This document shows positions 8,959 through 18,527 of a stretch of 64,000 nucleotides of DNA, in pieces. Position 1 is the stretch's first letter; each line of letters opens with the position of its first letter. The DNA comes from an uncultured Chitinophagaceae bacterium. Its GTDB lineage: Bacteria > Bacteroidota > Bacteroidia > Chitinophagales > Chitinophagaceae. The notes below the pieces were generated by a model. That model was not told where the DNA came from. It ran no database searches and saw only the letters and a list, made by a program, of their open reading frames with translations. The DNA is taken from the NCBI GenBank assembly GCA_946885665.1, contig CAMPGT010000001.1:18436-82435 (forward strand), given 5' to 3'. Both the position numbers and the translations under genes were made by a program.

Positions 8959-9261
8959 ATGGTCACATTTACGCAAACTTTCAGGATATATGAGATGCTG
9001 AACAAATATTTCAGAAACGAAGATGATGCGAGGTCGCTTGCATCGGGCATAGAGGAAATGGTTAACCACCGGTTTCAGTCGGAGAAAGAGCGGCTGGCCA
9101 CCAAGATGGACATTATGGAATTGAAGGGAGATATTTCGCAGTTGAAGGTTAGGATGAAGATGGGATTCAGGGATCAGTTGAAATTATTCATCACTGTAAT
9201 GGCCGCATTTGCATTATTGATGATCATCGCCATCAGGCTGCTGCTTCTGGGCATGCATTAA
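8959..9261 (+). CDS. small coiled-coil membrane protein (DUF1640/CCDC90-like)
   Basis: A 100-residue protein with three parts: an amphipathic N-terminal helix (FRIYEMLNKYFRNEDDARSL), a coiled coil (about residues 40-70; KERLATKMDIMELKGDISQL) and one C-terminal transmembrane helix (about 74-96). This order matches the DUF1640/CCDC90 family, in which a coiled coil with an ATKxDI/L-x-EL element precedes a single anchor. The molecular role of the bacterial members is not known. A start at 8995 would remove the first 12 residues; the longer form is kept because its TFTQTF segment aligns with the usual N-terminus of the family. It is isolated between two terminating units. Confidence 0.65.
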   Translation: MVTFTQTFRIYEMLNKYFRNEDDARSLASGIEEMVNHRFQSEKERLATKMDIMELKGDISQLKVRMKMGFRDQLKLFITVMAAFALLMIIAIRLLLLGMH

Positions 9262-9283
9262 AGGCATTCGGCCAGACATATTA

Positions 9284-10462
9284 TTAATACACGGTCATCT
9301 TTTCCGTAAAGCTTTCTTTGGTTTGTGTGTTTACCGCGCGGAGCACATACATTCCCGGCGAAAGTTGTGTGTTGGAAGGCACCCGGCCGGTCAGGGCGTT
9401 GTCGAAATTTTTTCTGCCGATGAGTTGGCCGGACATCGTATAGAGTTCGACCTGCCAGTCACCTCGCTGCTGGTGATCGAAAATGATGGTTGCTGCGCCT
9501 GCCCTGGAAGGGTTGGGAACGAGATGGATTTGTTGACGGTGCTGGTCGTTGCCGATGTCAACCACTTTGAGATTCGAATACCTGGAAACACCATTCTGTT
9601 CCCTTTCCCTGATCCTGAAAATGAGTTTTCCTGATTCGCGCTGATGGGGGATGTAGCGAAAAGTAAATTTTCCGGAAGGCAGGCGTGTTATTGCGGACCC
9701 CGAAGCAACGGAGAAAAATTCTTTACCATCAGTGCTTTTCAGTAATTCAAAGCGTGTATTCGGCTGTTCGTTCCGGGAAAACCAGGAAAGATGGATGCTC
9801 TCCTCTTTCTTTTGTGCAACGAAGGAAGTGATGTTTGAAGAGAGGATGACGTTGCTGCAGTACACGTACGTGATGGAAAACCTGATGTCGTCTGATGCTG
9901 CGTCGTTCGTGATATATGCACCGGAGGCGGGATTGGACGTCCTAAGCATCATGGTGCTGTAGTCGAACACGACGGTGCCCGAACCGATATAATCGGCCGT
10001 GTTGAAAATTGTTTCGTTCAGCAGCGTGTCATTATTGCGCAGATGGTAAGATGGAACGGAAAGAAAATCGGATCCCGAGCCGGTCACACCGTCGGATGCA
10101 GCAAGTGAATGATATTTCCATGGGGCTGCGTATTCGGCGCTTATAGGCAACATGAGTGATGCGCCCGATATTTCATCGAGGCGCTGCAGCCTAAGTGCAT
10201 GCGTTCGTGAGGAACTAAGGGTATTTTCTATATTATATTCATAGGTAAGACTTACTACTGACGCAAGTCTTACTTCGGTTAAAGTGCCAAGGCTGCCATC
10301 AAACTTTGGAAATGTAAAGCTGTAGGGATCGATAGTGGATCCGATGCCTGTAACTGATGTGTCGTAAGTGATGGTTTGAACTGCGTTCGAGCACTGTGCA
10401 ACAGCCTGAAAATGGGCAAATGAGAAAAATATAAATAAGAGGAACAGGTTCCCCGGTTTCAT
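9284..10462 (-). CDS. secreted protein with T9SS type A sorting domain
   Basis: A 392-residue exported protein. A signal peptide (1-22, ending AVAQC) is followed by a lectin/sandwich-like region without recognisable family, an FnIII-like segment (about 210-300; IHLSWFSRNEQPNTRFELLK) and a C-terminal domain of about 75 residues with VPNPSRAGAATIIFD, WQVELYTMSGQLIGRK and LSPGMYVLRAV. That last part is the canonical type A signal for type IX secretion, so the protein is exported through the T9SS and anchored at or released from the surface. It lies between the receptor operon and phoR on the same strand as phoBR, 69 bases after phoR. Its function is unknown. Confidence 0.85.
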   Translation of the reverse strand: MKPGNLFLLFIFFSFAHFQAVAQCSNAVQTITYDTSVTGIGSTIDPYSFTFPKFDGSLGTLTEVRLASVVSLTYEYNIENTLSSSRTHALRLQRLDEISGASLMLPISAEYAAPWKYHSLAASDGVTGSGSDFLSVPSYHLRNNDTLLNETIFNTADYIGSGTVVFDYSTMMLRTSNPASGAYITNDAASDDIRFSITYVYCSNVILSSNITSFVAQKKEESIHLSWFSRNEQPNTRFELLKSTDGKEFFSVASGSAITRLPSGKFTFRYIPHQRESGKLIFRIREREQNGVSRYSNLKVVDIGNDQHRQQIHLVPNPSRAGAATIIFDHQQRGDWQVELYTMSGQLIGRKNFDNALTGRVPSNTQLSPGMYVLRAVNTQTKESFTEKMTVY

Positions 10463-10531
10463 AGGATTAGGATTTTGCCAGTATTAACTCGATAAATGGG
10501 ATTATAGTATCAAAGAAATACTAAAAAACTT

Positions 10532-11581
10532 TTATGCTCTTTTTGTGTCAAGTGTGAAGCCGATGGTGGTGCCCACTTCGGGGGTGCTGCGCACGTGGAT
10601 GGTTTGGCCGTGTGCCTCTATGATGTGTTTGCAAATGGCAAGACCGAGGCCGGTGCCTCCTTTGTCGCGGCTGCGGGCCGCATCGGTGCGGTAAAACCTT
10701 TCGAAGATGCGCGTCACGTGATCCTCTTCGATACCGATGCCGTCATCACTGATCTCGACGAGCACATGCCGCTCATCGGTGGTGTAAATGCTCGCTGTAA
10801 CCGTGCCGTTCTGTTTGCCATATTTTGTGGCATTCTCAACGAGGTTGATCAGCACCTGGCGAATTTTCTCTTTGTCTGCGAACACAGAGATGGGCGCTTC
10901 GCAGCCTTTTTTTATCCCTGCGGTGATTTTTTTCGCCTGCATCTGGATGGCCAACGAGTCGTACACTTCGCGGATCTGTTCCTGGATGATGAAGTTTTGC
11001 TTGTATAGCAACTGCTCTCCGCTTTCCAGGCTCGTGATCTCATCCAGGTCGCGGATGAGGTGCACCAGGCGTTCGGCGTTCCTCGCCGTGTTTTCAAGGA
11101 ATTTTTTCCTGATGGCCTCTTCTTCCATAGCGCCGCTCAGCAGCGTTTCAACATACCCCTGTATAGCGAAGATGGGTGTTTTGAACTCATGCGCCAGGTT
11201 TTGAAGAAATTCTTTGCGGTATGCTTCATTTTTTTGAAGCAGCTCGATCTGCTGGTTTTTTTTGGTCATCCAGTCTTCAACGTCCTGGCGAACTTCATCG
11301 ATATTTTTCGGGGGCAGCAGGTACTTGAAATAAACTTCTTCTTTGCGCGTGGCTTTCGTTTGATTAATCAGCTTGTAGATCAGCTTGATCTTACGGTATA
11401 TGAATTTTTCGAATGTGAAGCGGATCAATCCATAACTGCCTATCCAGATAATCACAAAAGATATCGCTGCAGTAACGACGTTTTGGGTGATCAAAAAAAT
11501 GCCGGCGGCAATAGGAAAACTTAGCGCAAGTGAGGCAAAAGCCGAAAGCTGGTTCGGGGAAAGGTTCTTTTCGTGGAGCAT
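10532..11581 (-). CDS. phoR: PhoR-like sensor histidine kinase
   Basis: A 349-residue membrane kinase. Two transmembrane helices (about 13-31 and 36-55) leave almost no periplasmic loop, then a linker, the HisKA domain with the phosphoacceptor His131 (LAHEFKTPIFAIQGYVETLL), and a HATPase domain with N box (NLVENATKYG), G1 (DDGIGI) and G2 (GGTGLGLAICKHII). The near absence of a sensor loop and the HEFKTP H-box are features of PhoR-type kinases, which sense phosphate transport indirectly through PhoU. It follows the response regulator by 14 bases and sits in a phosphate gene block, which supports PhoR; the signal is not visible in the sequence. There is no PAS domain. Confidence 0.8.
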   Translation of the reverse strand: MLHEKNLSPNQLSAFASLALSFPIAAGIFLITQNVVTAAISFVIIWIGSYGLIRFTFEKFIYRKIKLIYKLINQTKATRKEEVYFKYLLPPKNIDEVRQDVEDWMTKKNQQIELLQKNEAYRKEFLQNLAHEFKTPIFAIQGYVETLLSGAMEEEAIRKKFLENTARNAERLVHLIRDLDEITSLESGEQLLYKQNFIIQEQIREVYDSLAIQMQAKKITAGIKKGCEAPISVFADKEKIRQVLINLVENATKYGKQNGTVTASIYTTDERHVLVEISDDGIGIEEDHVTRIFERFYRTDAARSRDKGGTGLGLAICKHIIEAHGQTIHVRSTPEVGTTIGFTLDTKRA

Positions 11582-11595
11582 CAGACTAAGGTAAT

Positions 11596-12276
11596 TTATA
11601 AATCAAATTTGTAACCCACCCCTTTTACGGTGGTAATACAGTCCACACCAAGTTTCTGGCGGATTTTCCTGATGTGTACGTCTATTGTTCTGTCGCCAAC
11701 GATCACGTCATTGCCCCATACCTGGTTCAGAATTTCATTGCGGAGAAAAACCCGCCCGGGTTTCGAGGCGAGCATGTACAGCAGCTCGAACTCCTTTTTC
11801 GCCAGTGTTACCTGGCGGCCTTCGATCACTACCTCGTATTTGACAGGGTCAATTTCCAGGTTGCCGGTACGGATGGCGGTGAGACCTGATTCCGGCTTCA
11901 GCCTTCTGAAAAGGGCGGTCACTTTACTCAGCAACACCTTGGGGCTGATCGGTTTGCTGATGTAATCGTCGGCACCCGTTTCCAAGCCCCTGATGTGCGA
12001 CGTTTCATCATTGAGGGCGGTCAGGAAGATGATCAGCGTGTCGCGGAAGGCCGGCTGCTGGCGAAGCAGTGTGCACACTTCGATACCTGTTTTTTTCGGC
12101 ATCATAATGTCCAGTATGATCAGCTCCGGCCGAAAAACTTTGGCTTTCGACTGTGCTTCGTCGCCATCTTTGGCGGGGTGTACAATATATCCCTCCCTTG
12201 TGAGGTTATAGCTGATGATTTCCAAAATATCCGGCTCATCATCGGCGATCAGTATTCGTTTAGGCGAGGCCTCCAT
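11596..12276 (-). CDS. phoB: PhoB-like winged-helix response regulator
   Basis: A 226-residue OmpR/PhoB-family regulator. Receiver domain: acidic pair D12-D13, phosphoacceptor Asp56 in LIILDIMMPKKTG, the Thr/Lys switch (FLTALND and ISKPISPK). C-terminal winged helix with LAKKEFELLYMLASKPGRVF, IVGDRTIDVHIRKIRQKLG and VKGVGYKF. The inner ATG at 12276 is chosen because a TAACTTTG promoter element overlaps the alternative start at 12294. The gene leads the phoB-phoR pair. TTAACAA/ATAATCT half-sites upstream match those before the TonB receptor, so autoregulation is likely. Confidence 0.82.
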   Translation of the reverse strand: MEASPKRILIADDEPDILEIISYNLTREGYIVHPAKDGDEAQSKAKVFRPELIILDIMMPKKTGIEVCTLLRQQPAFRDTLIIFLTALNDETSHIRGLETGADDYISKPISPKVLLSKVTALFRRLKPESGLTAIRTGNLEIDPVKYEVVIEGRQVTLAKKEFELLYMLASKPGRVFLRNEILNQVWGNDVIVGDRTIDVHIRKIRQKLGVDCITTVKGVGYKFDL

Positions 12277-12291
12277 GCCAAAAAATTTACG

Positions 12292-12346
12292 CAAAGTTAA
12301 TTTTCTGGCACCAGTGGATGCAAGGATGAGATTATCAAATTGTTAA
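12292..12346 (-). promoter_or_regulatory. phoB promoter with Pho-type half-sites
   Basis: Reading leftward: TTAACAA (12346-12340), four bases, ATAATCT (12335-12329), then two weaker positions in the same 11-base register, ending 7 bases before TAACTTTG (12299-12292), a TAnnTTTG match. The two clear half-sites are identical in sequence to two of the four half-sites upstream of the TonB receptor. The -7 element supports the phoB start at 12276 with a very short leader. Confidence 0.6.
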
Positions 12347-12378
12347 GTGGTAAAACGATGCAGACAAGCTTTAAATCG

Positions 12379-12386
12379 TACTTTTG
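12379..12386 (+). promoter_or_regulatory. -7 element for the caspase-like gene
   Basis: TACTTTTG matches TAnnTTTG and lies 13 bases before the ATG at 12399. It forms the rightward half of a divergent promoter region with phoB, so the half-sites at 12329-12346 could act on either gene. Confidence 0.5.
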
Positions 12387-12398
12387 CGGAATAGAATT

Positions 12399-14594
12399 AT
12401 GAATCCACGCCTATTAACCATTTTACTGTTGGTGCTGCCTTGCGCGGTGATGTCCCAAACGTCCTATCCGTTCAAGATTGCCACGGTAAGAATGTTGTTT
12501 CACGATATGATCGACAACCAGCAGAAGCTGTTGCTCGACAAGAACGATTCCCTGAAACTTTCCAACGACGAAACGATCAATTTGCAGGTGGCAGACGTGT
12601 TGCTGCGCCAGGTTGACGAGCTGCAGGAAAAAATTGAGCTGGATTCAACACTCACCAGCCAGGAGAAGGTGAAGTCGCTGAAGGGCATTGAAACGATGCT
12701 GAAGGGTTACAATCGCCTGAAAGGCGGAAAAGACTATCCGGTTTCCATGGCGCCGGCCATGCTCGATGCCCTCAAGGAATGCCTGGTACTCGACAGGAAC
12801 GGTAAAAGCATAGAACCGGTGATCGCCAAAAATGATTATGGCGTGGGCAAGATATTGCTCGAGTGTTTTACATTTCCTGAAAATCCGGGTGTGCGGCCGT
12901 CAAGAACGATACTCACCAGGAAATATCTTGAAGCCAACCCCGACGAGATACTTCCCGAGCTGAATAAAAATCCCAAGCTTCCTTTTACCAATCAGTTCAT
13001 ACAGATCGCCGCGCACCGCGACATTCGTAAATTATACGATTATGCCGCTGCTCACAATACCCTGGGCAACAAGATCAGGAACCACCCGGATTCATTGGTG
13101 CGCATGATCGGAAGGATCGCATCGAGCAGGAGCGGACAATTGTATTTTCCGTTTCTCGATAACCTCATGCGCAACAAGATCACCATCGAGGATATCGACA
13201 AAGTAAAGAACAACGATTTCGAATATTACCGGTTGATGGTGAGAACCAAGATCGAATATGCAAAGCGCCAACTGCCGCCATTCAATGATTCTGTAATGGG
13301 CATACAGGCGCTTACCGACAGGATGTCGAGCAAGGCAAAACAGTTTTTCATCCGGGAAATCAATGCCCTGCACGTGGAAGAAAATGAAAAGGTGCGCTTC
13401 AAAAGAATTGAAGGGTTGACGCCGCAGGAACTCTATTACCTGATCGTGCTCGGTGAAGACGAGATGTACACCTCCAGCTATCTTGGCGTTTACAAAAGAA
13501 TATTTGAGCGGATGACGGTGCCACGCAGCGACAGCCTGCTGCTGAGTGTTAACGGTGATTATTTCAGAAAATTCCTGAAGATGTCGGCTGGGTACAACAC
13601 GCTGAATGATTTCCTGAGCAAGATGGATACGCTGAATATTTCGACCACCATGAAGGCATTTGTGATTCACCTGGAAAACACAAAAGGGCTGGAAGAAGCG
13701 GTTGACGTGGCAGACTCTTACAGCAGCATCATGGATAAAAATCCGAAGCTTGCCCGCTTCATACTGCACGAAGTCAAAACGAATCTTGAAACGAATGTTG
13801 CCAACAGCAACAAAAGAGGCATCGTTATTTATAACCTGCTTAATCTTCTGTTTCAGTCGGCAGACACGACCAATAAAGTGGATCTCTCCAAAGAACTGGG
13901 CATTTCCTCTATTTATGGGCAGGATTACCAGTCGCTCACAGACGACAGCGGCCGCGTGATCCAGCAGGTTTTTTTCTATGGTGATGAAGACAAGGACGGC
14001 CAGAACTCTTATGCGAACTTCATGAAGATGTTCACCAATAAGAAGGAGTGGGATGTGCAGTCGAACGACGAATGGACAACGATCACCTCCCTGAAAGGCA
14101 GGCCGGTGTTGATATTCGCGAATAAGCCGCTGCTCGGTGAGGACGATCCCGATGCCAAGGCGCAGGCAAAGCTCAACGAATACCTCGCTGAGAAAAAAAT
14201 GCAGCCTACCATCGTGATCCACCGGGGGCACAGTTATCATCTTCCCTACACGCTGAAGCAACTGGCGCCAACGGCGAAAATTGTGGTGCTCGGCTCGTGC
14301 GGCGGTTATAATAATTTGAATGAAGTGTTAAAGGTGTGTGAAGAAGCGCACATCATTTCCACGAAACAGGTGGGCACAAAAACAGTGAACGAGCCTATTT
14401 TGCAGGCAATCAACAACGATCTTGTTGCCGGCCAGAACATCGACTGGATCACCCTTTGGAGATCGCTGGGGTCGAGGTTCACGGATTCGGCGGCGCAGGA
14501 AAAATTCGACGATTACATTCCTCCCTATAAGAATTTGGGCGCCATTTTTATTAAGGCATACAGGAAATCCATGGAAGGCGAAGTGGAAGAATAA
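12399..14594 (+). CDS. secreted protein of unknown function with possible caspase-fold C-terminus
   Basis: A 731-residue protein with a signal peptide (about 1-16, LVLPCAVMSQ) and a long helical middle without family match. The last 180 residues alternate hydrophobic strands and helices and contain TIVIHRGHSYHLPYTLKQL (His608, His611), then KIVVLGSCGGYNNL (Cys634), then an AHIISTKQVGTKTVNEPI segment. A strand ending in His followed by a strand ending in [ST]C, then a segment ending in a helix, is the pattern of clan CD cysteine peptidases (caspase, gingipain, CHAT). The His-Cys spacing (23-26 residues) is shorter than usual, so this is a hypothesis. It starts 122 bases from phoB, divergently. 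An open frame on the other strand here is a codon-use shadow. Upstream TTG at 12384 is rejected as it overlaps the promoter. Confidence 0.6.
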   Translation: MNPRLLTILLLVLPCAVMSQTSYPFKIATVRMLFHDMIDNQQKLLLDKNDSLKLSNDETINLQVADVLLRQVDELQEKIELDSTLTSQEKVKSLKGIETMLKGYNRLKGGKDYPVSMAPAMLDALKECLVLDRNGKSIEPVIAKNDYGVGKILLECFTFPENPGVRPSRTILTRKYLEANPDEILPELNKNPKLPFTNQFIQIAAHRDIRKLYDYAAAHNTLGNKIRNHPDSLVRMIGRIASSRSGQLYFPFLDNLMRNKITIEDIDKVKNNDFEYYRLMVRTKIEYAKRQLPPFNDSVMGIQALTDRMSSKAKQFFIREINALHVEENEKVRFKRIEGLTPQELYYLIVLGEDEMYTSSYLGVYKRIFERMTVPRSDSLLLSVNGDYFRKFLKMSAGYNTLNDFLSKMDTLNISTTMKAFVIHLENTKGLEEAVDVADSYSSIMDKNPKLARFILHEVKTNLETNVANSNKRGIVIYNLLNLLFQSADTTNKVDLSKELGISSIYGQDYQSLTDDSGRVIQQVFFYGDEDKDGQNSYANFMKMFTNKKEWDVQSNDEWTTITSLKGRPVLIFANKPLLGEDDPDAKAQAKLNEYLAEKKMQPTIVIHRGHSYHLPYTLKQLAPTAKIVVLGSCGGYNNLNEVLKVCEEAHIISTKQVGTKTVNEPILQAINNDLVAGQNIDWITLWRSLGSRFTDSAAQEKFDDYIPPYKNLGAIFIKAYRKSMEGEVEE

Positions 14595-14608
14595 GCGCAC
14601 AGTTGCCT

Positions 14609-14616
14609 TAAATTTG
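14609..14616 (+). promoter_or_regulatory. -7 element for the ABC exporter
   Basis: TAAATTTG fits TAnnTTTG and ends four bases before the exporter ATG, implying a nearly leaderless transcript. It suggests the exporter is not only transcribed with the upstream gene, whose stop codon is 26 bases before the exporter start. Confidence 0.45.
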
Positions 14617-14620
14617 CGGA

Positions 14621-16441
14621 ATGCCCAGGAGTTCCGTTGCGAAGAAAATATTCGACTTTAGCTTGTTGAGAAGGGTGCTCACTTTCGCTTCGCCTTACAA
14701 AACGCGATTCTTTATTTCACTGGCACTCGCTATTATTCTCGCATTGTTTTCGCCCGTAAGACCATTTCTTGTACAGGTAACCATTAACGATTACATACGC
14801 ACCGGCGTTAATTCGACCGGAGGGGTGAAGATGAGAATGGAGGAACTGGTCATCTGGATCACCATCATACAGGTTGGTCTGCTGCTGCTCGAATCGGCGC
14901 TTCGCTTTTACTTTACCTTTCTTACTTCGTGGCTCGGACAAACAGTGGTGAAGGACCTGCGCGTAAAAGTGTATGACAAGATATTGGGGCTTAACCTTTC
15001 GCAGTTCGACAAAACACCCATCGGTACACTTACCACCCGGACCATCAATGACATTGAAGCCATCAACGATATTTTTGCAGAAGGGCTGATACCGATAATT
15101 GCCGACCTGCTTTCCATTGTGGCGGTGCTCGGTTACATGTTTTATATAGACTGGCGGCTCACCCTCGTTTGCCTCGCTCCTTTTCCCATACTGCTCGTGG
15201 CCACGTGGATATTCAAGGAGAGCGTGAACAAATCTTTCATAAGGGTACGAAATGCGGTGGCCCATCTGAATGCATTCGTGCAGGAGCACATCACCGGCAT
15301 GCAGATCGTTCAATCCTTTGCCGCAGAAGACAAAGAATTCAAGAAGTTCACGAAAATCAACAGGGAGCATCGGAACGCGAACATCAATGCCATATTTGCC
15401 TATTCCATTTTCTTTCCGATCGTGGAAATAGTGCTGGCGGCGGGAACGGCGCTGATGGTGTGGTGGGGCGCCACCAATGCGCTGGATATGACGGCGGAAG
15501 ATGCGGCCACGCTGCCTGGAAAGCTCACTGCTTTTTATCTGTGTCTCAACCTGCTTTTCCGTCCGCTGCGCGTCATCGCCGATAAATTTAACGTATTGCA
15601 AATGGGCATGGTGGCCAGCGACCGTGTGTTCAAGGTGCTTGATAACAACGATTACCTGAAGAATGAAGGGAAATATGATCCGAAAAAAATAAAAGGTAAG
15701 ATCGAGTTCGACGATGTGTGGTTTGCTTACACCGACGAACGCTACGTGTTGAAGAATATCACCTTTACTGCCGAACCCGGTGAAACGGTGGCGATCGTTG
15801 GTCATACCGGCAGCGGTAAAACATCGATCATCAGTTTGATGAACAGGCTGTACGGCATCCAAAAAGGCTCGATCCGCATTGATGGCACGCCGGTCCGGGA
15901 TTATAAGGTGGAGGCGTTAAGGAGAGACATCGGCGTGGTGCTGCAGGATGTGTTTCTTTTTTCGGGATCGGTGATGGATAATATTACATTACGCAATCCG
16001 GCGATTACGCGGGAGCAGGTTGTTGAAGCCGCGAAATTGATAGACGTGCACGACTTCATCATGCAGTTGCCGGGCGGGTACGATTACAATGTGATGGAGC
16101 GGGGCAGCACGCTTTCACTTGGGCAGCGGCAATTGATTTCGTTTATCCGTGCCCTTTTGTACGATCCTTCGATCCTCATCCTCGATGAGGCCACATCATC
16201 AATAGACACCGAAAGCGAACTGCTGATACAGCGGGCCATCGACACCCTTATTTCGGGCCGTACATCGGTGGTTATTGCCCATCGTTTATCCACGATTCGC
16301 AAGGCCAGCAAAATCATTGTGCTGGACAAAGGCGAGATAAAAGAAGTGGGCACCCACGAAGAGCTGATGGCGCTCGGAGGGTTCTATGCGAACCTCCATT
16401 TCATGCAGGCTCCGGAGGGAATTGGTTTGAACCCGGATTAA
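14621..16441 (+). CDS. ABC exporter, fused permease and ATPase (MsbA/MdlB type)
   Basis: A 606-residue half-transporter that should act as a homodimer. Six transmembrane helices occupy about residues 20-320, with the ABC_membrane signature. The nucleotide-binding domain follows: Walker A VGHTGSGKTS (about 394), Q-loop (VLQDVFLFSG), signature LSLGQRQLISF (an LSxGQ form), Walker B ILILDEATSSID, H-loop VVIAHRLSTI. All catalytic residues are present, so it should be active. Family members export lipids, peptides or drugs; the substrate cannot be deduced here. It stands alone between the caspase-like gene and atpB. Confidence 0.9.
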   Translation: MPRSSVAKKIFDFSLLRRVLTFASPYKTRFFISLALAIILALFSPVRPFLVQVTINDYIRTGVNSTGGVKMRMEELVIWITIIQVGLLLLESALRFYFTFLTSWLGQTVVKDLRVKVYDKILGLNLSQFDKTPIGTLTTRTINDIEAINDIFAEGLIPIIADLLSIVAVLGYMFYIDWRLTLVCLAPFPILLVATWIFKESVNKSFIRVRNAVAHLNAFVQEHITGMQIVQSFAAEDKEFKKFTKINREHRNANINAIFAYSIFFPIVEIVLAAGTALMVWWGATNALDMTAEDAATLPGKLTAFYLCLNLLFRPLRVIADKFNVLQMGMVASDRVFKVLDNNDYLKNEGKYDPKKIKGKIEFDDVWFAYTDERYVLKNITFTAEPGETVAIVGHTGSGKTSIISLMNRLYGIQKGSIRIDGTPVRDYKVEALRRDIGVVLQDVFLFSGSVMDNITLRNPAITREQVVEAAKLIDVHDFIMQLPGGYDYNVMERGSTLSLGQRQLISFIRALLYDPSILILDEATSSIDTESELLIQRAIDTLISGRTSVVIAHRLSTIRKASKIIVLDKGEIKEVGTHEELMALGGFYANLHFMQAPEGIGLNPD

Positions 16442-16474
16442 ATAAATGCTTTCGTTTTTTTATCCCTGCATGCT

Positions 16475-16482
16475 TATCTTTG
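16475..16482 (+). promoter_or_regulatory. -7 element of the ATP synthase operon
   Basis: TATCTTTG matches TAnnTTTG and lies 19 bases before the atpB ATG, in the 60-base gap after the ABC exporter. It is the only strong promoter-like site before the atp genes. Confidence 0.55.
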
Positions 16483-16501
16483 CGCCAAATTAACGACAGG
16501 T

Positions 16502-17916
<1,415 letters not shown>

Positions 17917-17927
17917 GCCAATTTTGT

Positions 17928-17960
17928 ACTGCATTCAAAGCACAGGGCGGCGAATGCAGT
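17928..17960 (+). promoter_or_regulatory. stem-loop between atpE and atpF
   Basis: A perfect 9-bp stem (ACTGCATTC at 17928-17936 with GAATGCAGT at 17952-17960) with a 15-base loop lies in the 90-base atpE-atpF gap, followed by ATTTTC rather than a full T run. It could act as a partial terminator or 3'-end stabiliser that keeps atpE mRNA in excess, in line with the high copy number of subunit c. Confidence 0.55.
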
Positions 17961-18006
17961 ATTTTCAAATTTCGAATTCAGTTATCAACAATACACACAA
18001 TAAAAA

Positions 18007-18501
18007 ATGGACTTACTAATACCTTCCTTCGGCCTTATCATCTGGACGCTGGTGGCATTTCTCCTCGTCTTCTTCATTTTGAAGAAATACGCATGGAAGC
18101 CCATCCTGAAGTCGCTCAATGACAGGGAAGCCACAATTGCCGATTCACTGGCAACAGCGGAAAGGATGAAAGCCGAAATGGCCCAGTTCAAAAGTGAGAA
18201 TGAGGCGCTGCTTGCCAAGGCCCGTGAAGAACGCGCCGTGCTGCTGAAGGAAGCCCGCGACACGAAGGACAAGATCATCAATGAGGCGAAAGAACAGGCC
18301 AAGCTGGAAGCGAATAAGATCATCACCGACGCGCAGAGTGCCATTCAGCAACAGAAAATGGCGGCATTGACCGACGTAAAGAACCAGGTGGGACAGCTCG
18401 TGATCGAAGTTTCTAAAAAAGTGCTCCGCCGCGAATTGTCGAACAAAACAGATCAGGAAACATACATCAGGCAGTTAACCGAAGAAGTTAAATTAAACTA
18501 G
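18007..18501 (+). CDS. atpF: ATP synthase F0 subunit b
   Basis: Subunit b (164 residues) is the peripheral stalk. One N-terminal membrane helix (about 8-27; FGLIIWTLVAFLLVFFILKK) is followed by a long charged coiled coil (about 30-140; KPILKSLNDREATIADSLA) and a C-terminal helix (LVIEVSKKVLRREL) that binds subunit delta. Length and layout are those of the family, and only one b gene is present, as in non-photosynthetic bacteria. Confidence 0.93.
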   Translation: MDLLIPSFGLIIWTLVAFLLVFFILKKYAWKPILKSLNDREATIADSLATAERMKAEMAQFKSENEALLAKAREERAVLLKEARDTKDKIINEAKEQAKLEANKIITDAQSAIQQQKMAALTDVKNQVGQLVIEVSKKVLRRELSNKTDQETYIRQLTEEVKLN

Positions 18502-18527
18502 GCGCCATAGCCGCTCATTTATAAATT

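Noticed and set aside
13092..14261. Long leftward open frame (389 codons) inside the caspase-like gene
   Set aside because: It has no signal, domain or ribosome-binding context and lies fully antisense to a gene with good codon use; it is a shadow frame.
14717..15862. Long leftward open frame (381 codons) inside the ABC exporter
   Set aside because: Antisense to conserved transporter motifs; the His/Arg-rich translation resembles no protein family.
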